Both the position numbers and the translations under genes were made by a program. The notes under the pieces are model-generated. The model saw nothing but the letters and a program-made list of their open reading frames with translations, made no database searches and was not told the origin of the DNA. A stretch of DNA of 64,000 nucleotides from JABWBR01 sp036741235 (GTDB lineage: Bacteria; Bacteroidota; Bacteroidia; Chitinophagales; Saprospiraceae): the NCBI GenBank assembly GCA_036741235.1, contig DAINSQ010000004.1:1-64000 (forward strand). Direction: 5' to 3'. Positions 1 to 8,620 of the stretch are shown piece by piece (the first letter of the stretch is position 1; each line of letters begins with the position of its first letter).

Positions 1-47
1 ATCCGGCCAGCGAGGCCAAACAACACCTGGCCAGAGAAGTGATCTAA
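1..47 (+). CDS. 3' end of an upstream ORF (partial, unidentified)
   Basis: The frame from base 3 reads 14 residues ending in HLAREVI and stops with TAA at 45-47. Its Ala/Glu/Lys-rich helical character fits a real C-terminus, but it is far too short to identify. It lies in the same frame as the small protein that starts at 57, separated from it only by this stop and three codons. It may therefore be the end of a separate upstream gene, or the front part of the same protein cut by a stop. Low confidence. Confidence 0.3.
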   Translation, partial: PASEAKQHLAREVI

Positions 48-56
48 TCGGATTTG

Positions 57-236
57 ATGGAGAACAAAGCTGCGGAGGCCTTGCTTCAGGAAATGGCTGC
101 CGTCATTGATGCAAAAAAAGTTGCCGGAGAACAGGTAAGCATTGTTATCTCGGGAAGCGAGAATTTCATTGTCAATAGCCCAATTACAGGAAACGTATAC
201 TTTGGGGGCAGCGGTAAAAAGGATGGAGAAGGGTAA
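57..236 (+). CDS. Small protein with putative amyloid-signalling motif, partner of the downstream NACHT ATPase
   Basis: A 59-residue protein. A TTG lies in frame just before the ATG at 57; the ATG is preferred. Residues 1-25 look like an amphipathic helix rich in Ala and Glu, and a short beta-prone motif follows at about residues 34-49 (SENFIVNSPITGNVYF). The motif aligns without gaps with residues 11-26 of the next protein, with 8 of 16 positions identical (S, F, I, S, I, G, V, F). Its stop overlaps the next start by 14 bases, so the two are almost certainly translated together. Gly/Asn-containing motifs shared by a small or effector protein C-terminus and an NLR N-terminus are known as bacterial amyloid signalling sequences. 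Assignment to that class is inference, because no catalytic or pore-forming domain is visible here. Confidence 0.6.
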   Translation: MENKAAEALLQEMAAVIDAKKVAGEQVSIVISGSENFIVNSPITGNVYFGGSGKKDGEG

Positions 237-3200
237 ATACGAATACAAAGACAGCTCTCATTTTATTGCGCATTCCGTAATACACGGCCCTGTGCATTTT
301 TCCTCCGTTCCTTTTAATCAAGCTGCTTATCTAAAACGAATTCTAAACGATAAAGACAACATAACCACTGACTTAAGATATGTAGATATTTCCAGTCATG
401 AAAATATAAACTTTGAGATAGACAACATTGGAATAGAAGTACTTGACAGCCCTGACTTAAAGTTGTCCGGATTGCTCAATAACTATTCCTACTGGGACAA
501 TGAATCTGACGATGAACCGGAAATTCCAGAAAGCGAACCACCTGAAGAAAAAAAAATCACCCAACGCGTCGATAAAATATTGACTATTGCCTCCGACACC
601 CAGCGCTTTGTGCTGGTTGGCGCGCCTGGTTCGGGAAAAACAACAACGCTAAGAAAAGTATTACACGAAAGAGCCAGGCAAATCCTTGAGCTGAGCCAAA
701 ACAACAAATTACCTGTATTTATTGCCGCAAAAAATTATAGCAAAATAAATGGCAACGATTTTGAAACGCTTATATCAAGAGCGCTCGGAACTGATATAGG
801 TAATACCATACAATTGCTGAATAGCGGTAATTTACATATTCTGATCGATGGTGTAAATGAAATTGATTCCGACCAAAGATATGGCGCTTTTGATGAGATC
901 AACAAATTGATGGACTACTATCTGGATTGCGCTTTTATCATTTCATCCAGAAAATACGGATTTCAAAATAAGTTTAAAATTAAAGAATTTGAACTCAAAG
1001 AATTCCAGGAACCGGAAATCAGAGAATTTTTGTTTAAACACAATCCGGAAAAAGCTGAAACAATATGGCAGGAACTCGAATCCAATAAAAAAATCCTGGC
1101 GCTCGCTTCTAACCCGTTGATGTTGTTTATGATCTTTGCCGTTTCTTTCAAAACCGGCAAAATACCAAAAAACAAAGGGGTACTATTCGATTTTTTTATC
1201 AAGGGTATATTAGAAAACGAGTATACAAAGACCAGCGAAACCAGAAAATTTCACTACGAACATATCGAGAGTTATCTGTTAGAAAGACTGGATGTATTGG
1301 CGTTGTTTTCATTTTCCATGAAAAAAGAAGGAAAAGTTAGTATTGAAAAAGAACGCCTGAAAAATATTATTCACAAGGAACACGACTACGACGTATTTTT
1401 TGAACTCCTCAACAGTCCGCTTTTTGTGGAAGACGGCGATAATATCTCGTTTTACCACGAAACTTTTCTCGATTATTTTGCAGCCCTTCACATTAAGCAG
1501 CAGTTTTTATCCCGCCTCGATGGAGCTTTATCGCTGGAGGATCTTGGTATAACTGATATCACGGCTACCCAATGGTACGAACCGCTGATATTGTGCTCCG
1601 ATTTGCTTTCTATAAAAGGCGCCAAAGAACGACATGCCTTTCTGTTTTTTGAATTACTGTATAAAGGCGCTATTAATCAAAAGCGCCAACAACATTCGTT
1701 TGCAGTTAAAGAAATAGCCTATTCGAATGGCGCCTACCGGTTGACAGTAACAAAACCCAGTTTACTGGCGTTGAAGTCGGGCATACGTGAAGATTTAACA
1801 ATACCGTGTAAAATTGCATTTAACCTCAAGTCCAGATTCCCCAATGTTTATAAAACAGCTGAGCAATACCTGAAAAATCACATGCAATTGTGGTATCTGC
1901 TCAATGAAAATTTCAAGAACCAGTTATCGTACAACAAATTTTTCGCCGCTGTTGGAGCGTTAAGCAGTCCCGAATTAATGCAACATATTCTTTACTATCT
2001 GGACTGGCAAGAATTATGGCTGTATGGTCAAAAATATAAAACAGAGGTCATTGAAGCATTTGTAAAAAATATCAGCGATTTTGAAATGTGTCTGGAATTG
2101 CTGAACAACCAAGATCTAAGGAAAAATGTCCTGTGGGAGGATATCAATAAAAAAATGGACATCCTCGGTAATCAACTTTTTTCGAGCATCACCACAAATG
2201 AATTAAAAAGATACTATCTCAAAAATCCCAAAAACCAACAATTACTCGAATTTATCGGCGGTATTGACCTGGACTTTTTTATCGAAAACTTTGATTTCGC
2301 AAATTGGGAACTCAATGACTTTATCAATGTACTCAAAAACAACCTGCGATCTTCAAAGGCAAGATTAACATTAGTTGAATTATTACAAAAGCCGGAACTT
2401 GATGATTCAGAAAAAATAAGCATATACAAACTATTCCTGAGAGGGCCATATTACAAGGAAATAATTGCCCATATCAATGCAGATATACTCGATTCATCTC
2501 CTGCCTATTCTTCAATAGTCGATTTATTGCGACTCTTGCCTTTTGAGGAATTATCAGCGAGTATCCAGGATTATTTCCGAAATTATAAAATCATCAATGA
2601 AGATATTTTAGTTGGATATACAGTGTCAAAAGTCAAAGATAAAAAAATCGGACTTTTGGTTAAAAATCTAATGCTGACTTCAAATTCTGATATTTTGTAC
2701 TACCAAAATGTATTGATTGCCAATAAATATTACGAGGTTCTATCTATCACTTTTTCGCGTACAAATAACTTTGGCAATTCTATTAGCATCAGTAATATAA
2801 ATCAATTTCCAGTCACTTTGAACGCCCTGTTTTATATTTCACATAACGACGACATCGACACGATTACAAATAATTCGGCAATGTCATTTACAAATTATTA
2901 CGGCAATTTGACCCATCCATATTTATTAAATAACGATAGCAACTTTATATCGCTGTTAGAAAAATACAACAATCAGGAACGATATAACATTGTAAGAAAA
3001 ATAGGCTGGCTGCATAAATACCATATGTCTTTGCCACAGGTAAAATACTACCTGTTCATAGCTAAATATGGAAACTATTACACAGTTTACGGCCTTCAAG
3101 ATGGGCAAACCATACACCATTACAGCGAAGACGAGAACAGCGCTTTTCTGTTTAATATAGCTGTAAAAGAAGAAAATGGATTACTTGTATTTATTGAAGA

Positions 3201-3990
3201 CCAGATTAACAGAGATAAAAAAATAGGCTATACTGAAAGTCAGATAATCCGGCTTGACCCTGGACGAAAGGAAGGCCATATTGCATTAAAAAAAAGGGAT
3301 AATAATGGCGATAATGATGTAAAAGATTACTATTTCGTATACAATGACTGCAACTTCAGGCCGAAGTTAGGCGACTACGTTTCTTTTCTCCCGGCTATCA
3401 ACACACGGCTGAGCGCAAAAGGCCTGCCAAAAGCCTACAAAATTGAAAAATTAAAAGAAGTAGATACCTGCAGGATCAAAACGGTTGCCCTTTTTCAATC
3501 AAAAGAACTTTGTTATCACGGTTATGCTGAAGACCTGACCACATCCGAAGAATTGTATTTCAGGCTGCCGGTAGGTATGCAAGGCAAAATCAAAAATTAT
3601 GAGGGTCTTATTACGGCAGGCATGATTTGCAAATACCTGACTGTTTATGACGCTCCGGCCGACGAGCGGAAAAAGCGAATCAACATTGTTAGTATTCAGA
3701 TAGATATTTGCAGAATAGCGCGACTGTTTGGCACGGAAGAAAATGCAGCATATTATTCAGGCATCGCTTTTGACGTCAAGACAAAAGAAAAGCTGTTTTT
3801 TAGAATAAACAAACCTGACGTACCCGCCCTTCCGAATTTCGACGGCAGTTTTACCGCCGGTAAACTCTGTAAATACGCCGTTTTAGCAGACGAAACAAAT
3901 GAAAAATCAAAATTGGTGGCTTTGACCAGCATCGTTGTCAATAGACCCAAAAAAAATTCGGAGGATATTGCGGAACCCCTTGACCATTGA
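223..3990 (+). CDS. NACHT-type STAND ATPase (NLR-like) with C-terminal cold-shock/OB-like repeats
   Basis: 1255 residues from the ATG at 223. The frame is open further upstream, but this start keeps the overlap with the small protein short and places the shared motif at residues 11-26. The P-loop GAPGSGKTT lies at about residues 132-140 and the Walker B-like LIDGVNEID at about 207-215; a NACHT-associated helical region with FYHETFLDYFAALH follows near 410. The middle (about 450-1000) is long, helical and without recognised repeats. The end holds a cold-shock-like unit (about 1014-1078, with YYFVY, LGDYVSFLP and AYKI) and two related units (about 1082-1160 and 1161-1243). Such proteins oligomerise on sensing a trigger and often act in anti-phage defence. 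That role is inferred here from architecture and the paired small gene. The gene is much richer in A+T than its neighbours, suggesting transfer. Confidence 0.85.
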   Translation: MEKGKYEYKDSSHFIAHSVIHGPVHFSSVPFNQAAYLKRILNDKDNITTDLRYVDISSHENINFEIDNIGIEVLDSPDLKLSGLLNNYSYWDNESDDEPEIPESEPPEEKKITQRVDKILTIASDTQRFVLVGAPGSGKTTTLRKVLHERARQILELSQNNKLPVFIAAKNYSKINGNDFETLISRALGTDIGNTIQLLNSGNLHILIDGVNEIDSDQRYGAFDEINKLMDYYLDCAFIISSRKYGFQNKFKIKEFELKEFQEPEIREFLFKHNPEKAETIWQELESNKKILALASNPLMLFMIFAVSFKTGKIPKNKGVLFDFFIKGILENEYTKTSETRKFHYEHIESYLLERLDVLALFSFSMKKEGKVSIEKERLKNIIHKEHDYDVFFELLNSPLFVEDGDNISFYHETFLDYFAALHIKQQFLSRLDGALSLEDLGITDITATQWYEPLILCSDLLSIKGAKERHAFLFFELLYKGAINQKRQQHSFAVKEIAYSNGAYRLTVTKPSLLALKSGIREDLTIPCKIAFNLKSRFPNVYKTAEQYLKNHMQLWYLLNENFKNQLSYNKFFAAVGALSSPELMQHILYYLDWQELWLYGQKYKTEVIEAFVKNISDFEMCLELLNNQDLRKNVLWEDINKKMDILGNQLFSSITTNELKRYYLKNPKNQQLLEFIGGIDLDFFIENFDFANWELNDFINVLKNNLRSSKARLTLVELLQKPELDDSEKISIYKLFLRGPYYKEIIAHINADILDSSPAYSSIVDLLRLLPFEELSASIQDYFRNYKIINEDILVGYTVSKVKDKKIGLLVKNLMLTSNSDILYYQNVLIANKYYEVLSITFSRTNNFGNSISISNINQFPVTLNALFYISHNDDIDTITNNSAMSFTNYYGNLTHPYLLNNDSNFISLLEKYNNQERYNIVRKIGWLHKYHMSLPQVKYYLFIAKYGNYYTVYGLQDGQTIHHYSEDENSAFLFNIAVKEENGLLVFIEDQINRDKKIGYTESQIIRLDPGRKEGHIALKKRDNNGDNDVKDYYFVYNDCNFRPKLGDYVSFLPAINTRLSAKGLPKAYKIEKLKEVDTCRIKTVALFQSKELCYHGYAEDLTTSEELYFRLPVGMQGKIKNYEGLITAGMICKYLTVYDAPADERKKRINIVSIQIDICRIARLFGTEENAAYYSGIAFDVKTKEKLFFRINKPDVPALPNFDGSFTAGKLCKYAVLADETNEKSKLVALTSIVVNRPKKNSEDIAEPLDH

Positions 3991-4050
3991 ATAAGCCCGA
4001 TACTTCATGCTATGAATCCTGCAATCACTGTCATTGTTTTATTTTTCACC

Positions 4051-4058
4051 TATCTTTG
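4051..4058 (+). promoter_or_regulatory. Bacteroidota -7 element upstream of rlmN
   Basis: TATCTTTG matches the TAnnTTTG consensus, 49 bases before the rlmN start. No convincing -33 element is seen at the usual distance. Confidence 0.5.
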
Positions 4059-4107
4059 AACTACCAAAGCCCTGACATCGTTATTCACAATAAAATCGGC
4101 GGCCCCA

Positions 4108-5160
4108 ATGGTGGCATCAACACTCAAAATAGACATACGCCAACAATCGCTTCAGGATATAGAGGCCTTTTTCGCCGCGCAGGGAGAACCCCGCTTCCGG
4201 GCCAAACAAGTGTATGAATGGCTTTGGAAAAAAGGCGCTTTTTCTTTTGAAGAAATGACCAACCTCTCCAAAAACCTGCGGCAGACCCTTGAGGAGCATT
4301 TTATTATCCGCCCAATCGCGATCGACAAAGTGCAGCACAGCGCCGACGGTACCATCAAAACCCGCTTCCGGCTGCACGACGGGCACCTCATCGAATCGGT
4401 GCTCATTCCCGTGCCCGACGACAACCGCTATACGGTGTGCGTATCCTGCCAGGTAGGCTGCAGCCTTACTTGCACTTTCTGTGCCACCGGCCGCATGAAA
4501 CGCTTGCGCAACCTCGACCCTGCGGAGATATACGACCAGGTGCTGCTGGTCAACCGCCAATCACTCGAAACTTACGGCCATCCCCTCACCAACATCGTAT
4601 TCATGGGTATGGGCGAACCGCTTTTGGCCTATAGCAATGTAATGCAAGGTATTGAGCGTATCACCTCGCCCGAGGGCCTCGGCATGTCGGCCAAACGCAT
4701 CACCGTGAGTACCGCCGGTATCGCCAAGATGATCAAAAAGCTAGCCGACGACAACGCGCAGATCAAGCTGGCGCTGTCGCTGCACGCCGCCGACGATGCC
4801 AAACGCAACGAGATTATGCCCATCAACGAGCAGAACAATCTGGCAGCGCTTGTAGAAGCACTCCGCTATTTTTACAATAAGACCAAAAATCCAATCAGCT
4901 ACGAATACATCGCTTTTCAGGATTTTAACGATAGCCTGGCCGACGCTGCCAACCTGCTTCGCTTGTGCAAACACTTTCCTGTGAAGATAAACATCATAGA
5001 ATACAACCCCATCGATGGGGCGCCTTTCCACAAAGCTTCGGAACACCGCATCGACGATTTTGCGCGTTATCTGCGCAGCCACGGCGTGATGGTCACCGTG
5101 CGCCGCAGCCGCGGCCGCGATATTGACGCTGCTTGCGGGCAATTGGCCAACAAGGGCTGA
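4108..5160 (+). CDS. rlmN: 23S rRNA (adenine2503-C2)-methyltransferase RlmN
   Basis: 350 residues, the normal length for RlmN, a radical-SAM enzyme that methylates C2 of A2503 in 23S rRNA and A37 of some tRNAs in the cytoplasm. The radical-SAM cluster motif is C118-SLT-C122-TF-C125 and the SAM-binding GMGEPL motif follows. The C-terminal methyl-carrying cysteine is C343 in DAACGQL. The N-terminus has the usual RFRAKQVYEWLWKKG segment. All expected catalytic cysteines are present. It has its own -7 element and is followed by mfd behind a separate promoter, so it is probably transcribed alone. Confidence 0.97.
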   Translation: MVASTLKIDIRQQSLQDIEAFFAAQGEPRFRAKQVYEWLWKKGAFSFEEMTNLSKNLRQTLEEHFIIRPIAIDKVQHSADGTIKTRFRLHDGHLIESVLIPVPDDNRYTVCVSCQVGCSLTCTFCATGRMKRLRNLDPAEIYDQVLLVNRQSLETYGHPLTNIVFMGMGEPLLAYSNVMQGIERITSPEGLGMSAKRITVSTAGIAKMIKKLADDNAQIKLALSLHAADDAKRNEIMPINEQNNLAALVEALRYFYNKTKNPISYEYIAFQDFNDSLADAANLLRLCKHFPVKINIIEYNPIDGAPFHKASEHRIDDFARYLRSHGVMVTVRRSRGRDIDAACGQLANKG

Positions 5161-5186
5161 TCCTCAATTATTAAAAAAATAAGGCG

Positions 5187-5194
5187 TATCTTTG
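5187..5194 (+). promoter_or_regulatory. Bacteroidota -7 element upstream of mfd
   Basis: TATCTTTG matches TAnnTTTG exactly and sits 34 bases before the mfd ATG, in the short AT-rich gap after rlmN. Confidence 0.6.
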
Positions 5195-5228
5195 CCAACC
5201 TCCTTATTGAAGAGGTTGTTTAGGTCGA

Positions 5229-8200
5229 ATGGCAGCAAGTAACCTGGATCAACTCCTCGCCTTGTATCGCGAGGACAAGCGCACGCAGCAAATCCTCGCT
5301 GCACTCAACGCTCCATCGCCGGCCCGCCTGCAATTGCAGGGAACGGTTGGCGCGCTGGATTGCTTTGTCTTCGCAGGAACCTTTCAGGCTCAGGCCAGGC
5401 ACTACCTGATCATTGCCTCCGATAAAGAAGAGGCCGCTTACCTGCAGAACACCCTCGCCGGCCTGCTCGATAAAAAGCCGGTGCGGTTTTTTCCCGATTC
5501 TTTTAAACGCCCCCAATACTTCGAAGCGCTCGATACCGCCAATGTGCTGCAGCGCACCGAAACCATCAACAAAATAACGACCTCGGGCGCCGCCGGCGAA
5601 ATCATCGTGACCTACCCCGAAGCGCTGTTTGAAAAAGTGGTGGCCCCCTATGCCCTGGAAAAAACGCGCATCGACATCAACATTAAAGAAAAACTGGACG
5701 TAGATTATCTCATTGAAGTATTGGTAGAATACGGCTTCCGGCGCGAAGAATTCGTCTACGAACCCGGCCAGTTTTCGGTGCGCGGCGGCATCATTGATAT
5801 TTTTTCCTATGGAAACGAATACCCCTACCGGGTTGAACTATTTGACGAAGACGTAGAAAGCATCCGCGTTTTTGACCCGCTTACCCAACTTTCCCTGCGC
5901 AACATTGCCAAGGTGTCGATAGTGCCAAATATCAATACCCAGTTTTCCAACGAAGATAAAGTCTCGCTTTTCCAGGTCTTGCCGGAGGAAACCGTCGTGT
6001 GGGCAAGTGATCTCCAAACGCTGCTCGACCGCTTGCAGCAATGCGTGGAAAAAGCCGCCGAATTTGCCAAAGAAATCAGCATTCTCGACAAATCGGAATT
6101 GGCAGAGATCTTCCGCGACCGCGCTTTTATCCGGCCCGTTGAGGTAATGGAGGATCTACAACGCCAATCTATCATTTGCTTTAACGACGGACCGCAGCCT
6201 ATTGAACTGAAAGACAAGATTATATACACTGCCCGCCCCCAGCCCAGCTTCAACAAAAACTTCGAACTGTTGATCAACAACCTGCGCGACAACGAGGCGA
6301 AGCAGATGGTCAACTACCTGTTTACCGACAACCCCAAACAAGTAGAGCGTTTCTACGCTATCTTTTCCGACCTCCACGCCGGCGTGTTTTTCCACCCCGT
6401 CACTACCGCCATCCATGAAGGGTTTGTCGACCTGGACTTAAACGTGGTCTGCTATACCGATCACCAGATTTTCGAGCGCTTTCACCGCTACAAACTTCGC
6501 CAGGGTTTTACCCGCGACCAGGCCGTCAACCTCAAAATGCTGCGCGAGTTGCAGCCGGGCGACTATGTTACCCACATCGATCACGGCATCGGGCGATTTT
6601 CGGGCTTGCAGAAAATGGATATCAACGGGCACGTACAGGAATGCGTCCGGCTGGTGTATAAAAACAACGACTTGCTGTACGTGAGCATCAACTCGCTACA
6701 CAAGATCTCAAAATACCTGGGCAAAGACGGCGCCGAGCCCCAACTCAGCAAACTGGGATCGGAAGCCTGGAAAAACCTCAAAAAAGCCACCAAAAAGAAA
6801 CTCAAAGATATCGCCGGCGAACTCATCAAGCTGTACGCCAAGCGCAAAGCCTCGGAAGGTTATGCTTTTTCGCCCGACGGCTATTTGCAGAACGAACTCG
6901 AAGCCTCATTTATCTATGAAGATACCCCCGATCAACTCAAGGCCACCAATGACGTAAAGGCCGATATGATGAAAAGTTACCCCATGGATCGCCTCATTTG
7001 CGGCGATGTGGGTTTCGGCAAAACGGAGGTGGCTATCCGGGCTGCTTTTAAAGCCGTTTGCGACGGCAAGCAGGTGGCGGTGCTCGTGCCAACTACAATC
7101 CTGGCCCTGCAACACTACCGCACTTTTTCGGAGCGATTGCAGGAATTCAGCATAAAAATTGACTACCTCAACCGCTTCCGCACGACCAAAGCGCGCAATG
7201 AAGTTTTCAAAAACCTCAAAGAAGGCAAAATTGAAATCGTCATCGGCACACATGCCTTACTCAATAAAGAGGTTCAGTTTAAGGATCTTGGGCTGTTGAT
7301 CGTCGATGAAGAGCAAAAATTCGGCGTCTCGGCAAAAGAAAAATTGCGCAACATCAAAGTCAATGTCGATACGTTGACGCTGACGGCCACGCCCATCCCG
7401 CGCACCCTGCAGTTTTCGCTGATGGCCGCCCGCGATCTGTCGATAATCCGTACCCCGCCGCCCAACCGGCAACCCATACACACGGAAGTGCGCGTCTTTA
7501 GCGAAACCATCATCAAAGACGCTATCTACTACGAAGTCAACCGCGGCGGACAGGTTTTCTTTGTACACAATCGCATTCAGAACCTGGCCGATGCCGCCAT
7601 GCTCGTCCAGCGGCTTTGCCCCGACGTAGACGTGGCCGTGGCTCACGGTCAGATGGAAGCCGAAAAACTGGAGCAAACGCTCATCGATTTTATTGACAAA
7701 CGCCACGAAGTCTTGGTGTGTACCAATATCATCGAAACCGGTCTGGATATTCCCAATGCCAATACCATTTTGATCAGCAACGCCCACCAGTTCGGCCTCA
7801 GCGACTTGCACCAGCTGCGCGGCAGGGTGGGGCGTTCCAACAAACGCGCCTTCTGCTATCTGTTCAGCCCGCCACCCTCCGTACTCACTCCCGAAGCCCG
7901 CAAGCGACTTCGCATCATTGAAGAGTTTTCCGACCTGGGCAGCGGCTTTGAAATTGCCATGCGCGACCTCGACCTGCGGGGCGCCGGCAACCTGCTGGGC
8001 GGCGAGCAAAGCGGTTTTATTGCCGAAATAGGCTACGAAACCTACCAGAAAATCCTGGAAGAAGCCATCCAGGAACTCAAAGAACAGGATTTCAAAGAGG
8101 TCTTCAAGGAAGAATTGGAAAAGGAAAACCGCTTCGTGCGCGACGTGCAAATCGACACCGATGTAGAAATGCTCATCCCCACGGAATACGTGAGCAATAC

Positions 8201-8612
8201 CCAGGAACGGCTGAGTTTGTATACCGAACTCGACGCTATAGAAACCGAGGAAAACCTCGTTCAATTCGAGGATATGATGCGCGACCGCTTTGGCAGGCTG
8301 CCGGCAGAAGTCATCGAGCTATTCGACGGCCTGCGCCTGCGCTGGATTGCCAAATCGCTGGGCTTCGAAAGACTGGTGCTGAAAGAAAACAAACTGCGCT
8401 GCTATTTTGTGGAAAACCCGCAATCGGCTTATTACGAAAGCCGCTATTTTCAAAATGTGCTCCAGTTTATTACTACTGAAGGCCCCAAATTCGGCATCAC
8501 GCTTAAACAGTCGCCGCGGAACCTCATTCTGGTGAAAGACAATGTAGCCGGTTTACGCGATGCGCACGCGTTATTGGTGGCGATAGCTGAAAATTTGGCT
8601 GCGAAAGTTTGA
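5229..8612 (+). CDS. mfd: Transcription-repair coupling factor Mfd
   Basis: 1127 residues, full length. Mfd displaces RNA polymerase stalled at DNA lesions and recruits UvrA for nucleotide excision repair. Domains in order: UvrB-like N-terminal region (about 1-370), CarD-like RNA-polymerase interaction domain (from about 440, with GDYVTHIDHGIGRF), SF2 translocase with Walker A GFGKTE (about 594-599), the DEEQ box (about 692) and TATPIPRTL, a second RecA-like lobe with LRGRVGRS, and the TRCF C-terminal domain (about 980-1100). All helicase motifs look intact. The gene ends 8 bases before the convergent secreted-protein gene on the other strand. Confidence 0.97.
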   Translation: MAASNLDQLLALYREDKRTQQILAALNAPSPARLQLQGTVGALDCFVFAGTFQAQARHYLIIASDKEEAAYLQNTLAGLLDKKPVRFFPDSFKRPQYFEALDTANVLQRTETINKITTSGAAGEIIVTYPEALFEKVVAPYALEKTRIDINIKEKLDVDYLIEVLVEYGFRREEFVYEPGQFSVRGGIIDIFSYGNEYPYRVELFDEDVESIRVFDPLTQLSLRNIAKVSIVPNINTQFSNEDKVSLFQVLPEETVVWASDLQTLLDRLQQCVEKAAEFAKEISILDKSELAEIFRDRAFIRPVEVMEDLQRQSIICFNDGPQPIELKDKIIYTARPQPSFNKNFELLINNLRDNEAKQMVNYLFTDNPKQVERFYAIFSDLHAGVFFHPVTTAIHEGFVDLDLNVVCYTDHQIFERFHRYKLRQGFTRDQAVNLKMLRELQPGDYVTHIDHGIGRFSGLQKMDINGHVQECVRLVYKNNDLLYVSINSLHKISKYLGKDGAEPQLSKLGSEAWKNLKKATKKKLKDIAGELIKLYAKRKASEGYAFSPDGYLQNELEASFIYEDTPDQLKATNDVKADMMKSYPMDRLICGDVGFGKTEVAIRAAFKAVCDGKQVAVLVPTTILALQHYRTFSERLQEFSIKIDYLNRFRTTKARNEVFKNLKEGKIEIVIGTHALLNKEVQFKDLGLLIVDEEQKFGVSAKEKLRNIKVNVDTLTLTATPIPRTLQFSLMAARDLSIIRTPPPNRQPIHTEVRVFSETIIKDAIYYEVNRGGQVFFVHNRIQNLADAAMLVQRLCPDVDVAVAHGQMEAEKLEQTLIDFIDKRHEVLVCTNIIETGLDIPNANTILISNAHQFGLSDLHQLRGRVGRSNKRAFCYLFSPPPSVLTPEARKRLRIIEEFSDLGSGFEIAMRDLDLRGAGNLLGGEQSGFIAEIGYETYQKILEEAIQELKEQDFKEVFKEELEKENRFVRDVQIDTDVEMLIPTEYVSNTQERLSLYTELDAIETEENLVQFEDMMRDRFGRLPAEVIELFDGLRLRWIAKSLGFERLVLKENKLRCYFVENPQSAYYESRYFQNVLQFITTEGPKFGITLKQSPRNLILVKDNVAGLRDAHALLVAIAENLAAKV

Positions 8613-8620
8613 TGCCAATC

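Noticed and set aside
7257..8264. 335-codon open frame antisense to mfd
   Set aside because: Lies wholly inside mfd on the other strand, with low-complexity Phe/Val/Gly composition typical of the reverse of a GC-rich coding frame; no motif.
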